Assembly (NCBI RefSeq): GCF_963682185.1
Contig: NZ_OY821667.1
Location: forward strand, 4,477,501 to 4,541,500
Reading direction: 5' to 3'
Origin: an uncultured Cohaesibacter sp.
GTDB taxonomy: Bacteria; Pseudomonadota; Alphaproteobacteria; Rhizobiales; Cohaesibacteraceae
Length of the DNA stretch: 64,000 nucleotides
Positions 27,144 through 35,398 of this stretch are shown here, piece after piece (the first letter of the stretch is position 1; each line of letters opens with the position of its first letter). The position numbers were made by a program, and so were the translations under genes. The notes beneath the pieces are model-generated. The model ran no database searches. It had not been told where the DNA came from and was given only the letters and a program-made list of their open reading frames with translations.

Positions 27144-28124
27144 TTAGTTGCGAACGGCCAGATAGGCGTCGATATAGTCTGCAGCTTCAGGAACACGTTC
27201 CTTGAACTCTTCCCACAGCGGCTGTGCGCGCTTGATCAGCTCGGCTTTCAGCTCGGCAGATGGAGCGGTAACAGACATGCCGTTTTCTTCCAGAACAGCA
27301 ATCTTCTTCTGGTCTTCTGCACGGCTTGCTTTCCAGAAATCGCCTTCGAGCTTGATGGCAGCCTGTTCAATGGCTTCCTGATTCTCTTCGGACAGGTCGT
27401 TCCATGCGTCAAGGTTTACGGTGACCAGGTTGCTGGATGCCTGCCAGTTGAAGGTGCTCATGTTGCTCATGAATTCCCAGAAGGAGCCATCAACACCTGA
27501 AGAGGAAGAGGTGGTCACGCCTTCAATGGTACCTGCAGCGAGGGAAGGAACCACTTCACCCCAAGGCATCTGAAGGGGAGCGGCGCCCAGAGCGGTGAAG
27601 AAGTTCTGGCCGTTTGCGTCAACAACGCGCAGTTTGACACCATCCAGATCCTCGATCGTCTTGATCGGGTTCTTTGTGTAAACAGCCTGACCTGGCCATG
27701 GAACCATGTAGAGCAGCTTCTGGTTCATGGATTCTGCCACTTCTTCAATCTTCGGGCGGATATATTTGTGAAGCAGAGCAAGGTCGGACATGGTCGGAGC
27801 GAGGTAAGGCAGGCTCTCGATACCCAGAACCGGTGCTTCACCAACCTGCTGGCTCATCAGGATGTCGGCGATTGGAACGAGACCATCACGAACAGCGGCC
27901 ATGCCTTCAGGGCCCTTGATGCCGAGAGAACCACCAGCATGAACGGTGATAACAACTTCACCGTCGGTGACTTCCTTGATCGTGTCTGCAAATGTGATGG
28001 CGTCCTGGGTGTGGAAGTTGCCCTGTGGCCAAACCACAGACATATCCCAGTTTGTTTCTGCGTAAGCTTGTGCAGCAAAGGCAATGGTGCCTGCTGCCAG
28101 AAGTGCGCGGAATGCTGATTTCAT
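27144..28124 (-). CDS. TRAP transporter substrate-binding protein (DctP family)
   Basis: A periplasmic binding protein of about 326 aa with the signal peptide MKSAFRALLAAGTIAFAA ending QAYA. The mature part contains the DctP motifs VKLRVVDANGQNFFTALGAAPLQMPWGEV (split here as VKLRVVDANG and GAAPLQMPWGEV), with the Arg that usually salt-bridges a ligand carboxylate. I start at ATG 28124, behind GAGGG; the frame upstream is not coding. The ligand is probably an organic or amino acid, such as 5-oxoproline or an N-acyl or cyclic amide used by the adjacent genes (inference from a shared promoter motif). Confidence 0.92.
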   Translation of the reverse strand: MKSAFRALLAAGTIAFAAQAYAETNWDMSVVWPQGNFHTQDAITFADTIKEVTDGEVVITVHAGGSLGIKGPEGMAAVRDGLVPIADILMSQQVGEAPVLGIESLPYLAPTMSDLALLHKYIRPKIEEVAESMNQKLLYMVPWPGQAVYTKNPIKTIEDLDGVKLRVVDANGQNFFTALGAAPLQMPWGEVVPSLAAGTIEGVTTSSSSGVDGSFWEFMSNMSTFNWQASSNLVTVNLDAWNDLSEENQEAIEQAAIKLEGDFWKASRAEDQKKIAVLEENGMSVTAPSAELKAELIKRAQPLWEEFKERVPEAADYIDAYLAVRN

Positions 28125-28192
28125 CGGTATGTAACCCTCATCGTTCGGTGTAGCGATTGCGTTATTCTTATATGGCAGAAATCGACTTGCGT

Positions 28193-28216
28193 TTTCGGTA
28201 TTCCACCTGTATGTCA
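28193..28216 (-). promoter_or_regulatory. Motif upstream of dctP-type gene shared with the pxpB promoter
   Basis: On the minus strand this 24-nt sequence starts TGACATACA and ends CGAAA. It matches 20 of 24 positions of 18167-18190 upstream of pxpB. The TTGACA it contains could also be a -35 element. It lies about 70-90 bp before the binding-protein start. Confidence 0.5.
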
Positions 28217-28564
28217 AAACATGAGAGACCATACGATGGAAAATTAGGCAGCGCAAGAGGGTGCACAATATTTGAGCTGATTTTTTAGACTATTCGTGAA
28301 AAAAGGTCCATTAGTCTAAGAAGAAAACCAACGCGTTTCTGCGCTTTTGGCGCTTAACTCAGCTACTCTAATTTGCTCTGTATATTGCTTGCAAAAAGAG
28401 GGCCATAGCGAAAGCCAAACAACCAAATTGGCATTGCGATTGGGTCTTCAGTTCCATCAAGTCCAGCTTATCTTGCATTCCACGGTCAATGAGCCGTGGT
28501 AAATGTGTAAAAAGCCGTTGAAAAATTCCCGTTTGGGGAGAGGCATAACAAAAGGAAGCTTTGC
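28217..28564. other. Intergenic region between divergent dctP-type and aminotransferase genes
   Basis: About 350 bp, AT-rich, holding the remaining upstream DNA of the TRAP operon and the promoter of the aminotransferase. A possible -10 TATATT is at about 28380. No gene is recognisable. Confidence 0.4.
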
Positions 28565-29782
28565 ATGTCGTTGGAAACAAAATTCAAAATGCTCGGCACA
28601 GACAATGCTCCGGGGCAGGAAGTCCGGCAGGGTCAGGATGGTCTTGTAGATCTGATGCGCGGGGATACTCTGGAAGGACGCCCGGTTGATTTTTCTCACG
28701 GGGATGTGGATGCCCATGAACCAACACCTGGCTCTTTTGAGTTGTTCGCAGAGGGCTTTGGCAAGGGCGCAGCGCAGGCCTACACCGAATATCGCGGTGA
28801 TATCGGTATTCGCGAACAGGTCGCGACCGATTTAGCCGCCTTCACCGGAGCACCGGTTGACGCCGCCGATGGCCTCATCATCACGCCGGGCACGCAAGGG
28901 GCGCTGTTTCTGGCCATGGCTGCAACGGTTGGCCGGGGAGATAAGGTCGCCATTGTGCAGCCGGACTATTTCGCCAACCGCAAGCTGGTGCAATTTTTCG
29001 ATGGCGAAATGATGCCTGTGCAGCTGCATTATGCCAAGGCAGAAGAGGGCACTGCGGGGCTGGATCTCGGTGAATTGGAAGAGGCATTCAAGGCTGGGGC
29101 CAAGCTGTTCCTCTTCTCAAACCCGAACAACCCGGCTGGTGTCGTCTATTCCAAACAGGAAATCGCGACGATCGCCGCGCTCGCTGAACAATATGGTGCG
29201 ACGGTGATTGTCGACCAGCTCTATTCGCGCTTGCGCTATAGCGATGTCGCCTACACCCATTTGCGTGCCGAGCCGATTGATCCGGAAAATGTCATCACCA
29301 TCATGGGCCCATCAAAGACCGAATCCCTTTCCGGCTTCCGCCTCGGGGTTGCCTATGGCTCGAAAAAGATCATAACGCGCATGGAGAAGCTGCAGGCGAT
29401 TGTAAGCCTCAGAGCCGCCGGCTACAGCCAGGCCATCTTGCGTGGCTGGTTCCATGAGCCCGTCGGCTGGATGGACGACCGTATCGCCCAGCATGAGGCC
29501 ATCCGTGACGATCTGCTCAAGCTTTTCCGCGCCATAGAAGGCGTTAGCGCCCGTACGCCACAGGCTGGCAGCTACCTGTTCCCAGCGTTACCCGCCCTGT
29601 CTGTTTCTCCTGCGGATTTCGTCAAGATCTTACGGGTTCAGGCGGGCGTCATCGTGACGCCGGGCACCGAATTCAGCCCGCATACGGCCAACAGCATCCG
29701 CCTCAACTTTTCTCAGGATCATGCAGCTTCGGTTGCTGCGGTTGAACGTCTGGCAACGCTCGTCGAAAGATATCGCACTTGA
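28565..29782 (+). CDS. Class I/II PLP-dependent aminotransferase
   Basis: A 405-aa fold-type I enzyme. Motifs are TPGTQGALFLAM (PLP phosphate region), SNPNNPAGVVYS (about 185-196), the DQLYSRLRY Asp-Tyr pair and the PLP lysine K251 in GPSKTESLSGFRLG. It resembles valine-pyruvate/aspartate-type aminotransferases, but the substrate is not evident. It is monocistronic or coupled with a RidA-like remnant overlapping its stop codon. The ABC and class III aminotransferase operon begins 700 bp downstream. Confidence 0.9.
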   Translation: MSLETKFKMLGTDNAPGQEVRQGQDGLVDLMRGDTLEGRPVDFSHGDVDAHEPTPGSFELFAEGFGKGAAQAYTEYRGDIGIREQVATDLAAFTGAPVDAADGLIITPGTQGALFLAMAATVGRGDKVAIVQPDYFANRKLVQFFDGEMMPVQLHYAKAEEGTAGLDLGELEEAFKAGAKLFLFSNPNNPAGVVYSKQEIATIAALAEQYGATVIVDQLYSRLRYSDVAYTHLRAEPIDPENVITIMGPSKTESLSGFRLGVAYGSKKIITRMEKLQAIVSLRAAGYSQAILRGWFHEPVGWMDDRIAQHEAIRDDLLKLFRAIEGVSARTPQAGSYLFPALPALSVSPADFVKILRVQAGVIVTPGTEFSPHTANSIRLNFSQDHAASVAAVERLATLVERYRT

Positions 29783-29952
29783 CCGTTGCCATCGCCGTAG
29801 GGGAGGGCTTTACCGGCTATTTGAAACGGGCCGATTTCGCTTCTACCTCTCTGGCCAAACCGCTTGGACCGCAGGGGATCGGCAGCCGCGCAGCGGTAGG
29901 CGCCGCCACTTTGCCTGGCAATGCGACGGTCGAGATCCCGCCGATCGGTTGA
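29779..29952 (+). pseudogene. RidA/YjgF-like C-terminal remnant
   Basis: A 57-codon open frame from a TTG overlapping the aminotransferase stop. The C-terminal half, SRAAVGAATLPGNATVEI, resembles the last strand and conserved Arg of RidA (reactive enamine/imine deaminase) proteins, which are normally about 115-155 aa. The N-terminal two-thirds are absent and no in-frame ATG or ribosome site is visible, so I read it as a truncated gene. RidA genes often accompany PLP enzymes, which fits the position. The resemblance is by eye only. Confidence 0.4.
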
Positions 29953-30007
29953 CTATCGAAAATGAGCCTGCGCGTCGTCCATGTGCGATGCGGGGCATAG
30001 GAAATTT

Positions 30008-30058
30008 AAGCCCGTTGCTTTGGCATTTCGTGCGCAAGGCAACGGGCTTTACTATTTT
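30008..30058 (+). terminator. Terminator after the aminotransferase/RidA-like remnant
   Basis: AAGCCCGTTGC (30008-30018) pairs perfectly with GCAACGGGCTT (30039-30049) around a 20-base loop, followed by TACTATTTT. Confidence 0.75.
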
Positions 30059-30260
30059 GGAGGGCTATCGTCGGGCTGAGTCTGAACCGGCTTGACTATA
30101 CTGTCCGGCGTTGATCAAAAATTAGCCAACGCTCCGACTGAATTTTGTCATGCCGAAATCTATGGATTTCCTGATTTTTAAATAAGCTGTTGAATTTATA
30201 GAATAAATTTAAATATCCTGTGTTGATTTCAAATGCAGCAAAACAGATGTTTATTTGATC

Positions 30261-30306
30261 TTGAAAAGTTGAATGCATCAAATCATAGTTTTGATGCATC
30301 ATAATT
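30261..30306 (+). promoter_or_regulatory. GntR operator/promoter module, copy 1 (before class III aminotransferase operon)
   Basis: A putative -35 TTGAAA (30261-30266) and, 17 bp later, CATAGT (30284-30289) as a -10. Two palindromic boxes overlap them: GAATGCATCA (30271-30280) and the perfect TGATGCATCA (30292-30301), with centres 21 bp apart. The whole 46 bp aligns without a gap with 36374-36419. The module lies about 190 bp before the ATG at 30494. The remainder of 30059-30493 is AT-rich leader or upstream DNA with nothing else recognised. Confidence 0.75.
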
Positions 30307-30493
30307 CCAATTGAATATATCGCAGCTAAAGACCATCGCCCCGACCAACCCTTCCAGACACGTCCATTCGGGCATGCAATTAACGCAATCGCGGACATCC
30401 ATATTGGATGATGTACCGAGCGGGATCTTCCCTCAGAAGCCTATCGGTCCCCTCGTACGATCAGTTGATTAAAGAATATCAGGAATCTGCATC

Positions 30494-31843
30494 ATGAGCA
30501 TTACGCCCAATTCAGTTGAAGCACGCGATATCGCCTACCACATGCACCCAGCCGTTAATTTGCGCAAGTTCGAAGAAAAGGGCGGCCTTGTCATTGAAAG
30601 CGGCGATGGCGTTTATGTCTACGACAACACCGGCAAACGCTATATCGAAGGGCTGGCCGGTCTTTGGTCTGTCGCTGTTGGCTTCGGTGAGAAGCGGCTG
30701 GTTGAAGCGGCCACCGCTCAGCTGCAAAAGCTGCCTTACTATCACTCCTTCAACTACAAGACCAACGGTCCGTCGGTCGATCTGGCAGAGCTGCTCATCA
30801 GCATCGCGCCGGTTCCCATGTCCAAGGTGCATTTCACTTCTTCGGGGTCAGAGGCCAACGATCTTGTGGCCAAGATGGTCTGGTATCGCTCCAACGCATT
30901 GGGCAAGCCGGAGAAGAAAAAGATCATCGGACGCATCAAGGGCTATCACGGCGTGACGATTGCTGCGGGTTCCATCACAGGCATTCCGGCAAACCACACA
31001 AGCTTCGACTTGCCGCTTGATCGCATGGTCCATACATCCTGCCCGTCCTTCCCCCATTTCGGTGAAGACGGCGAGAGCGAAGAGGCCTTCACCGCTCGCA
31101 TGCTGAAGGATCTGGAAGACCTGATCGTCAAGGAAGGGCCGGAAACCATCGCCGCCTTCTGGGGCGAGCCGGTCATGGGCGCAGGTGGCGTGCTCACCCC
31201 GCCAAAGGGCTATTGGGAAGGTGTTCAGGCCATCCTGAAAAAATATGACATACTGCTGGTGGCCGATGAGGTGATCTGTGGCTTTGGCCGTACCGGCAAG
31301 ATGTTTGCCTGCGAAACCTATGACATCAAACCCGATGTGCTGGTCATTTCCAAGCAATTGTCATCATCCTACATGCCTCTGTCGGCCATCATGATGAATG
31401 ACAATTTCTACCAGCCGATTGCCGATGAATCCGACAAGATCGGGGTCTTTGCCCATGGCTTCACGGCCTCGGGGCATCCGGTGGCAACTGCCGTTGGCCT
31501 TGAGAATGTCAAGATCATCATCGAGCGAGATCTCGTCGGCAATGCCGCTCGCCTTGAAAAGACCTTCCTTGATGGCCTTGCAAAACTGGCCGAGCATCCG
31601 CTCGTGGATTCCTCTCGCGGCATCGGTCTCATCGGGGCACTTGAGTTGACCCCATGGGAGCAGGAAGGGGCCGGAGCGGCAGCACTGGCTGTGGCAGAAG
31701 CCATTCAGGAAGAAGGCTGCATCATCCGCAACATTGGCGAAGCCATCTGCTTCTGCCCACCACTGATCATCACCGCAGAGCAAATTGAAGAAATGTTCGC
31801 AATCGTCCTGCGTGCACTGAACAAGGTTGCCGAGACGCGTTAA
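30494..31843 (+). CDS. Class III aminotransferase (omega-transaminase-like)
   Basis: A 449-aa PLP enzyme of the putrescine/taurine/beta-alanine-pyruvate transaminase group. Seen are FTSSGSEANDLVAKM (about 114-128), YHGVT at 151-155, Asp258 in LLVADEVICGFGRTG and the PLP lysine K287 in VISKQLSSSYMPLSA. It begins an operon with a polyamine-type ABC transporter (the binding-protein gene starts 93 bp downstream), so it probably deaminates the imported amine with pyruvate as acceptor. The upstream paired TGATGCATCA module indicates control by the GntR regulator encoded at 36505. Confidence 0.92.
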   Translation: MSITPNSVEARDIAYHMHPAVNLRKFEEKGGLVIESGDGVYVYDNTGKRYIEGLAGLWSVAVGFGEKRLVEAATAQLQKLPYYHSFNYKTNGPSVDLAELLISIAPVPMSKVHFTSSGSEANDLVAKMVWYRSNALGKPEKKKIIGRIKGYHGVTIAAGSITGIPANHTSFDLPLDRMVHTSCPSFPHFGEDGESEEAFTARMLKDLEDLIVKEGPETIAAFWGEPVMGAGGVLTPPKGYWEGVQAILKKYDILLVADEVICGFGRTGKMFACETYDIKPDVLVISKQLSSSYMPLSAIMMNDNFYQPIADESDKIGVFAHGFTASGHPVATAVGLENVKIIIERDLVGNAARLEKTFLDGLAKLAEHPLVDSSRGIGLIGALELTPWEQEGAGAAALAVAEAIQEEGCIIRNIGEAICFCPPLIITAEQIEEMFAIVLRALNKVAETR

Positions 31844-31936
31844 GCGCCTCTTCGGCAGCTCAGGATTTCACCCTTAAAGATAGATCGGGACAACCCGGCG
31901 TTTTTAAAGCAATCAACCTACCGGAGAAACAAAATC

Positions 31937-32974
31937 ATGAAAAAATGGGCACTATTGGCGTCTGTTCTTGCTCTTGGCGCCATGTCAAGCGCGTCTCAGG
32001 CCCGCGACCTGACCATCACCAGCTGGGGCGGTAGCTACCAGACTGCGCAACAGGATATCTATTTCAAGCCATTCTCTGAAAAGGTTGGCAAGCCGGTTCT
32101 GGACGAAAGCTGGGACGGCGGCTATGGCGTGCTTCAAGCCAAGGTAAAAGCCGGTGCTCCCAACTGGGATGCAGTGCAGGTGGAAGCCGAAGAGTTGGCC
32201 CTTGGCTGTGACGACGGTATCTTCGAAATGATCGACTGGGACAAGATGGGGGGCGAAGATGCCTTCATGCCTGCCGCTGTCAGCGATTGCGGCGTGGGTA
32301 CCATCGTTTGGTCTCTGGCTCTGGCCTATGATGGCAACAAGCTCAGCGATGGCCCTAAAAACTGGGCTGACTTCTGGGATGTCAAGAAATTTCCGGGCAA
32401 ACGCGCTCTGCGCAAAGGTGCCAAATACACCCTTGAATTTGCCCTCTTGGCAGATGGCGTTCCGGCTGATGAGCTCTATGATGTTCTCTCCACTCCGGAA
32501 GGCATCGACCGGGCCTTTGCCAAACTTGACGAGTTGAAACCGGATCTGGTCTGGTGGGAATCCGGCGCCCAGCCGTTGCAGTTCCTCGCTTCTGGCGAAG
32601 TGGCTATGGCCGCATCCTATAATGGCCGTATCACCAGCATCAACAAGACAGAAGGCAAGAATTTCAAGATCGTATGGCCTGGCTCCATCTATGCTGTCGA
32701 CAGCTGGGTTATCCTCAAGGACGCCGAAAACAAGGAGCTTGCTCAGGATTTCATCGCCTTTGCCAGTCAGCCGGAAAACATGTCCAAGCTGCCTGAATAT
32801 ATCGCTTACGGGCTGACCAACAAGGAAGCTTCCAGCATGGTGCCGGATGAATATAAGGCAGACATCCCGACCACGCCGGAAAACCTGGAACAGGCGCTCT
32901 CACTGAATATCGATTTCTGGATCGACAATTCTGAAGCCCTGAACCAGCGCTTTAACGCCTGGCTCGCCCAATAA
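31937..32974 (+). CDS. Periplasmic binding protein of a spermidine/putrescine-type ABC transporter
   Basis: A 345-aa PotD/PotF-like extracellular binding protein. The signal peptide (MKKWALLASVLALGAMSS...SQA, 22 aa) precedes the characteristic RDLTITSWGGSYQ. The C-terminal half has the VDSWVILKDAENKELAQDFI region. Family ligands include polyamines, GABA-like and other amino compounds. The adjacent transaminases and amino-alcohol-type kinase make an amino acid or amino alcohol plausible. A stable hairpin follows the gene. Confidence 0.92.
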   Translation: MKKWALLASVLALGAMSSASQARDLTITSWGGSYQTAQQDIYFKPFSEKVGKPVLDESWDGGYGVLQAKVKAGAPNWDAVQVEAEELALGCDDGIFEMIDWDKMGGEDAFMPAAVSDCGVGTIVWSLALAYDGNKLSDGPKNWADFWDVKKFPGKRALRKGAKYTLEFALLADGVPADELYDVLSTPEGIDRAFAKLDELKPDLVWWESGAQPLQFLASGEVAMAASYNGRITSINKTEGKNFKIVWPGSIYAVDSWVILKDAENKELAQDFIAFASQPENMSKLPEYIAYGLTNKEASSMVPDEYKADIPTTPENLEQALSLNIDFWIDNSEALNQRFNAWLAQ

Positions 32975-32984
32975 GGCAAAAGGC

Positions 32985-33018
32985 AAGCGCATGGAGCAGA
33001 GCCCCGCTTCATGCGCTT
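32985..33018 (+). other. Intercistronic stem-loop after the binding-protein gene
   Basis: AAGCGCATG (32985-32993) pairs with CATGCGCTT (33010-33018), with further AGC/GCT pairing inside. There is no T run, so it probably stabilises the upstream mRNA 3' end or partly attenuates transcription, and does not fully terminate it. Confidence 0.6.
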
Positions 33019-33152
33019 CCTCCACGCATTCTCATCCGTTTGTTCACGAGAGGCGAGAGCTTTCCCGAGCGGGTGCGTATGCCTTGTGATCTCAGGCGTA
33101 GGATAGACCGGCTTGTCCCGAGACTGTCTGGTCATACGTTGCAGGAAGAAAA

Positions 33153-34226
33153 ATGACCGAGCAGCCATATATTGAATTCCGAAAAGTCAGCAAAGTCTTT
33201 GGGTCCCTGACCGTTGTTGACCATCTCGATCTGACCATCAACAAGGGCGAGTTCGTCTCGCTTCTTGGTCCATCCGGATCTGGCAAGACAACCTTGCTTA
33301 TGATGTTGGCCGGCTTTGAAGATCCCACCGCAGGGGACATTCTGCTCGGAGGCTCCGTGTTGAACCGGACCCCGCCTTACAAGCGCAATATGGGGGTCGT
33401 GTTCCAGAATTACGCCCTGTTCCCCCATCTGTCTGTTGCCGAGAATATTGCCTTTCCGCTCAAGAGGAGAGGCGTTGCCAAGGCCGAGATCGCTGAGCGG
33501 GTCAATCGCGTGCTGGAAATGGTGCAGTTGCCCGACCAATCGGAAAAACTCCCCAGCCAGCTGTCCGGTGGTCAGCAGCAGCGTGTGGCGCTTGCCCGTA
33601 CGCTGGTCTTTGAGCCCAATGTGGTCTTGATGGATGAACCCCTTGGCGCGCTCGACAAGAATCTGCGCGAGCAAATGCAATATGACATCCGCCGTTTGCA
33701 CAGGGATCTGGGCCTGACAATCGTTTTTGTTACCCACGATCAGTCCGAAGCCCTGACCATGAGCGATCGCATTGCCGTGTTCAACCATGGCAAGATCGAG
33801 CAGATCGGCACACCGCAGGATATCTACGACCGACCAAACACGCATTTTGTCGCCGAGTTTATTGGCGAAACCAATCTTATTCCCGTCAAATATCGCGAGG
33901 GAGACCGTTCCCGCTGTTCAGTGACCACCAATACAGGCAAGGATCTGGAAGTGACCAGCCCTGTGACCCTGTTCCGCGGAACAGAAGTATTGCTTTCCTT
34001 GCGGCCGGAACATATCGAGCTGGGCGATAGTGCCGAAGGGCTGGAGAATGCCATGCCTGCGCGCATCAGCGACGTGGTCTATCAGGGAGATCACCTGCGG
34101 GCCGACATCGAGGTGGATGGTGCAAAGCTGGTGGCCCGTCTTGGCCGTCATTTGCCGCCGCATGATCCCGGCGACGAGGTCTTCATCGGTTTCCGGCCTC
34201 AAAATGCACGGGTGATCCTGCCATGA
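33153..34226 (+). CDS. Polyamine-type ABC transporter ATPase (PotA-like)
   Basis: The 357-aa ATPase of the transporter: Walker A GPSGSGKTT, signature LSGGQQQR, Walker B VVLMDEPLGALD and switch His in VTHDQSEA. A C-terminal TOBE domain carries SLRPEHIEL and FIGFRPQNARV. It overlaps the first permease gene by 4 bases (ATGA) and begins 178 bp after the binding-protein gene. Confidence 0.94.
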   Translation: MTEQPYIEFRKVSKVFGSLTVVDHLDLTINKGEFVSLLGPSGSGKTTLLMMLAGFEDPTAGDILLGGSVLNRTPPYKRNMGVVFQNYALFPHLSVAENIAFPLKRRGVAKAEIAERVNRVLEMVQLPDQSEKLPSQLSGGQQQRVALARTLVFEPNVVLMDEPLGALDKNLREQMQYDIRRLHRDLGLTIVFVTHDQSEALTMSDRIAVFNHGKIEQIGTPQDIYDRPNTHFVAEFIGETNLIPVKYREGDRSRCSVTTNTGKDLEVTSPVTLFRGTEVLLSLRPEHIELGDSAEGLENAMPARISDVVYQGDHLRADIEVDGAKLVARLGRHLPPHDPGDEVFIGFRPQNARVILP

Positions 34227-35398
34227 CTGCAAGACTAGGCCCACATCTCAAAGCCTCGGCGCTTGTGCTTCCGCTGGTGCTGTTTCTGGCCCTGTTTTTT
34301 GTCTGGCCGATCATCGCCATGCTCAAACAGTCCATCTCCGACCCCGTCGTGCACAATACATTGAGCCAGACCAGCGCGATCGCCGCCCAGTGGAACGGCA
34401 AGGCACCGGTTCCTGCTGCCCTGCAGGACGCACTTGTGGCCGACATTCGCGCCACGACGGATCGGCAGGAAATGGGCGCGGTCGTGCGGCGCCTCAACAG
34501 CGCCAAATCCGGCTTCAGAACGCTCATGCGCAAGACGCGCCGCGCCATTCGAAAAACCGATGGCCCGATCAATCTGGGTGAAGTCGACAAGCGCTGGAAC
34601 GAAGTGGCATGGTGGCACACCATTGCTCAGGCATCTTCGCCCTATACGGACCGTTATCTGCTTGCAGCGCTTGATTATGGCCGAGACAAACATAATCAGA
34701 TTGTGGCTCTGCCCGAAGATGCCTCCGCCAACAGAACCATTCTGGCGCGGACATTCGTCATCAGCCTGTCGGTGATGCTGTCCTGCCTGGCAATTGGGTT
34801 GCCGTTCGCCATGGTCATCGCTTCCACCTCTGGCTGGTTGCGCAACGTGTTGCTGGCCGCAGTGTTGCTGCCGCTCTGGACCTCGCTTCTGGTACGCACC
34901 ACGGCGTGGTTCATCATTTTGCAGAATAACGGTCTCATCAACTCCGCTCTTCAGGCACTCGGGATCACCGATCAACCAATCCCGCTTATTTTCGAACGCA
35001 CCGGTGTCATCATCGCCATGACGCACGTATTGCTGCCCTTCATGGTGCTGCCGATCTATAGCGTGCTCTTGTCCATGCCGGGTAATCTCATGCAGGCGGC
35101 GTCTTCGCTGGGAGCACACCCGATCGTTGCCTTCCTCAAGGTCATGTTGCCTCTCTCGGCAAGGGGCATCGCCTCCGGCTCGCTGTTGGTCTTCATGTCT
35201 TCGATTGGCTACTACATCACACCGGCTCTCATCGGCGGTCCGTCTGACCAGATGATTTCCTCCGTGATTGCCTTCTATGCAACGGAATCGGCGAACTGGG
35301 GCATGGCTGGTGCGCTCGGTCTGGTTCTGCTCTCGATCACCTTGCTGCTCTATGTCGTCTATGGACGTCTTTCGGCTGAAAAGAAGGGAGTCGCGTAA
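34223..35398 (+). CDS. Polyamine-type ABC permease (PotB/PotH-like) with a large periplasmic insertion
   Basis: A 391-aa inner-membrane permease. After the first helix (about residues 11-35) comes about 130 mostly hydrophilic, basic and alpha-helical residues before the remaining five helices, making it about 100 residues longer than classical PotB. The coupling loop is the MQAASSLGAHPIVAFLKVMLP region. Such insertions occur in some alphaproteobacterial members; their role is unknown. It is coupled to its neighbours by an ATGA overlap upstream and a one-base TAATG overlap downstream. Confidence 0.9.
   Translation: MTARLGPHLKASALVLPLVLFLALFFVWPIIAMLKQSISDPVVHNTLSQTSAIAAQWNGKAPVPAALQDALVADIRATTDRQEMGAVVRRLNSAKSGFRTLMRKTRRAIRKTDGPINLGEVDKRWNEVAWWHTIAQASSPYTDRYLLAALDYGRDKHNQIVALPEDASANRTILARTFVISLSVMLSCLAIGLPFAMVIASTSGWLRNVLLAAVLLPLWTSLLVRTTAWFIILQNNGLINSALQALGITDQPIPLIFERTGVIIAMTHVLLPFMVLPIYSVLLSMPGNLMQAASSLGAHPIVAFLKVMLPLSARGIASGSLLVFMSSIGYYITPALIGGPSDQMISSVIAFYATESANWGMAGALGLVLLSITLLLYVVYGRLSAEKKGVA

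Noticed and set aside
22308-28124. Reading the cluster as an ectoine utilisation (doe/ueh) operon
   Set aside because: The DoeA-like protein, GntR regulators and TRAP genes fit, but no doeB-type deacetylase, doeC or doeD is present and the neighbours are PxpABC and an M20 carbamoylase-like enzyme.
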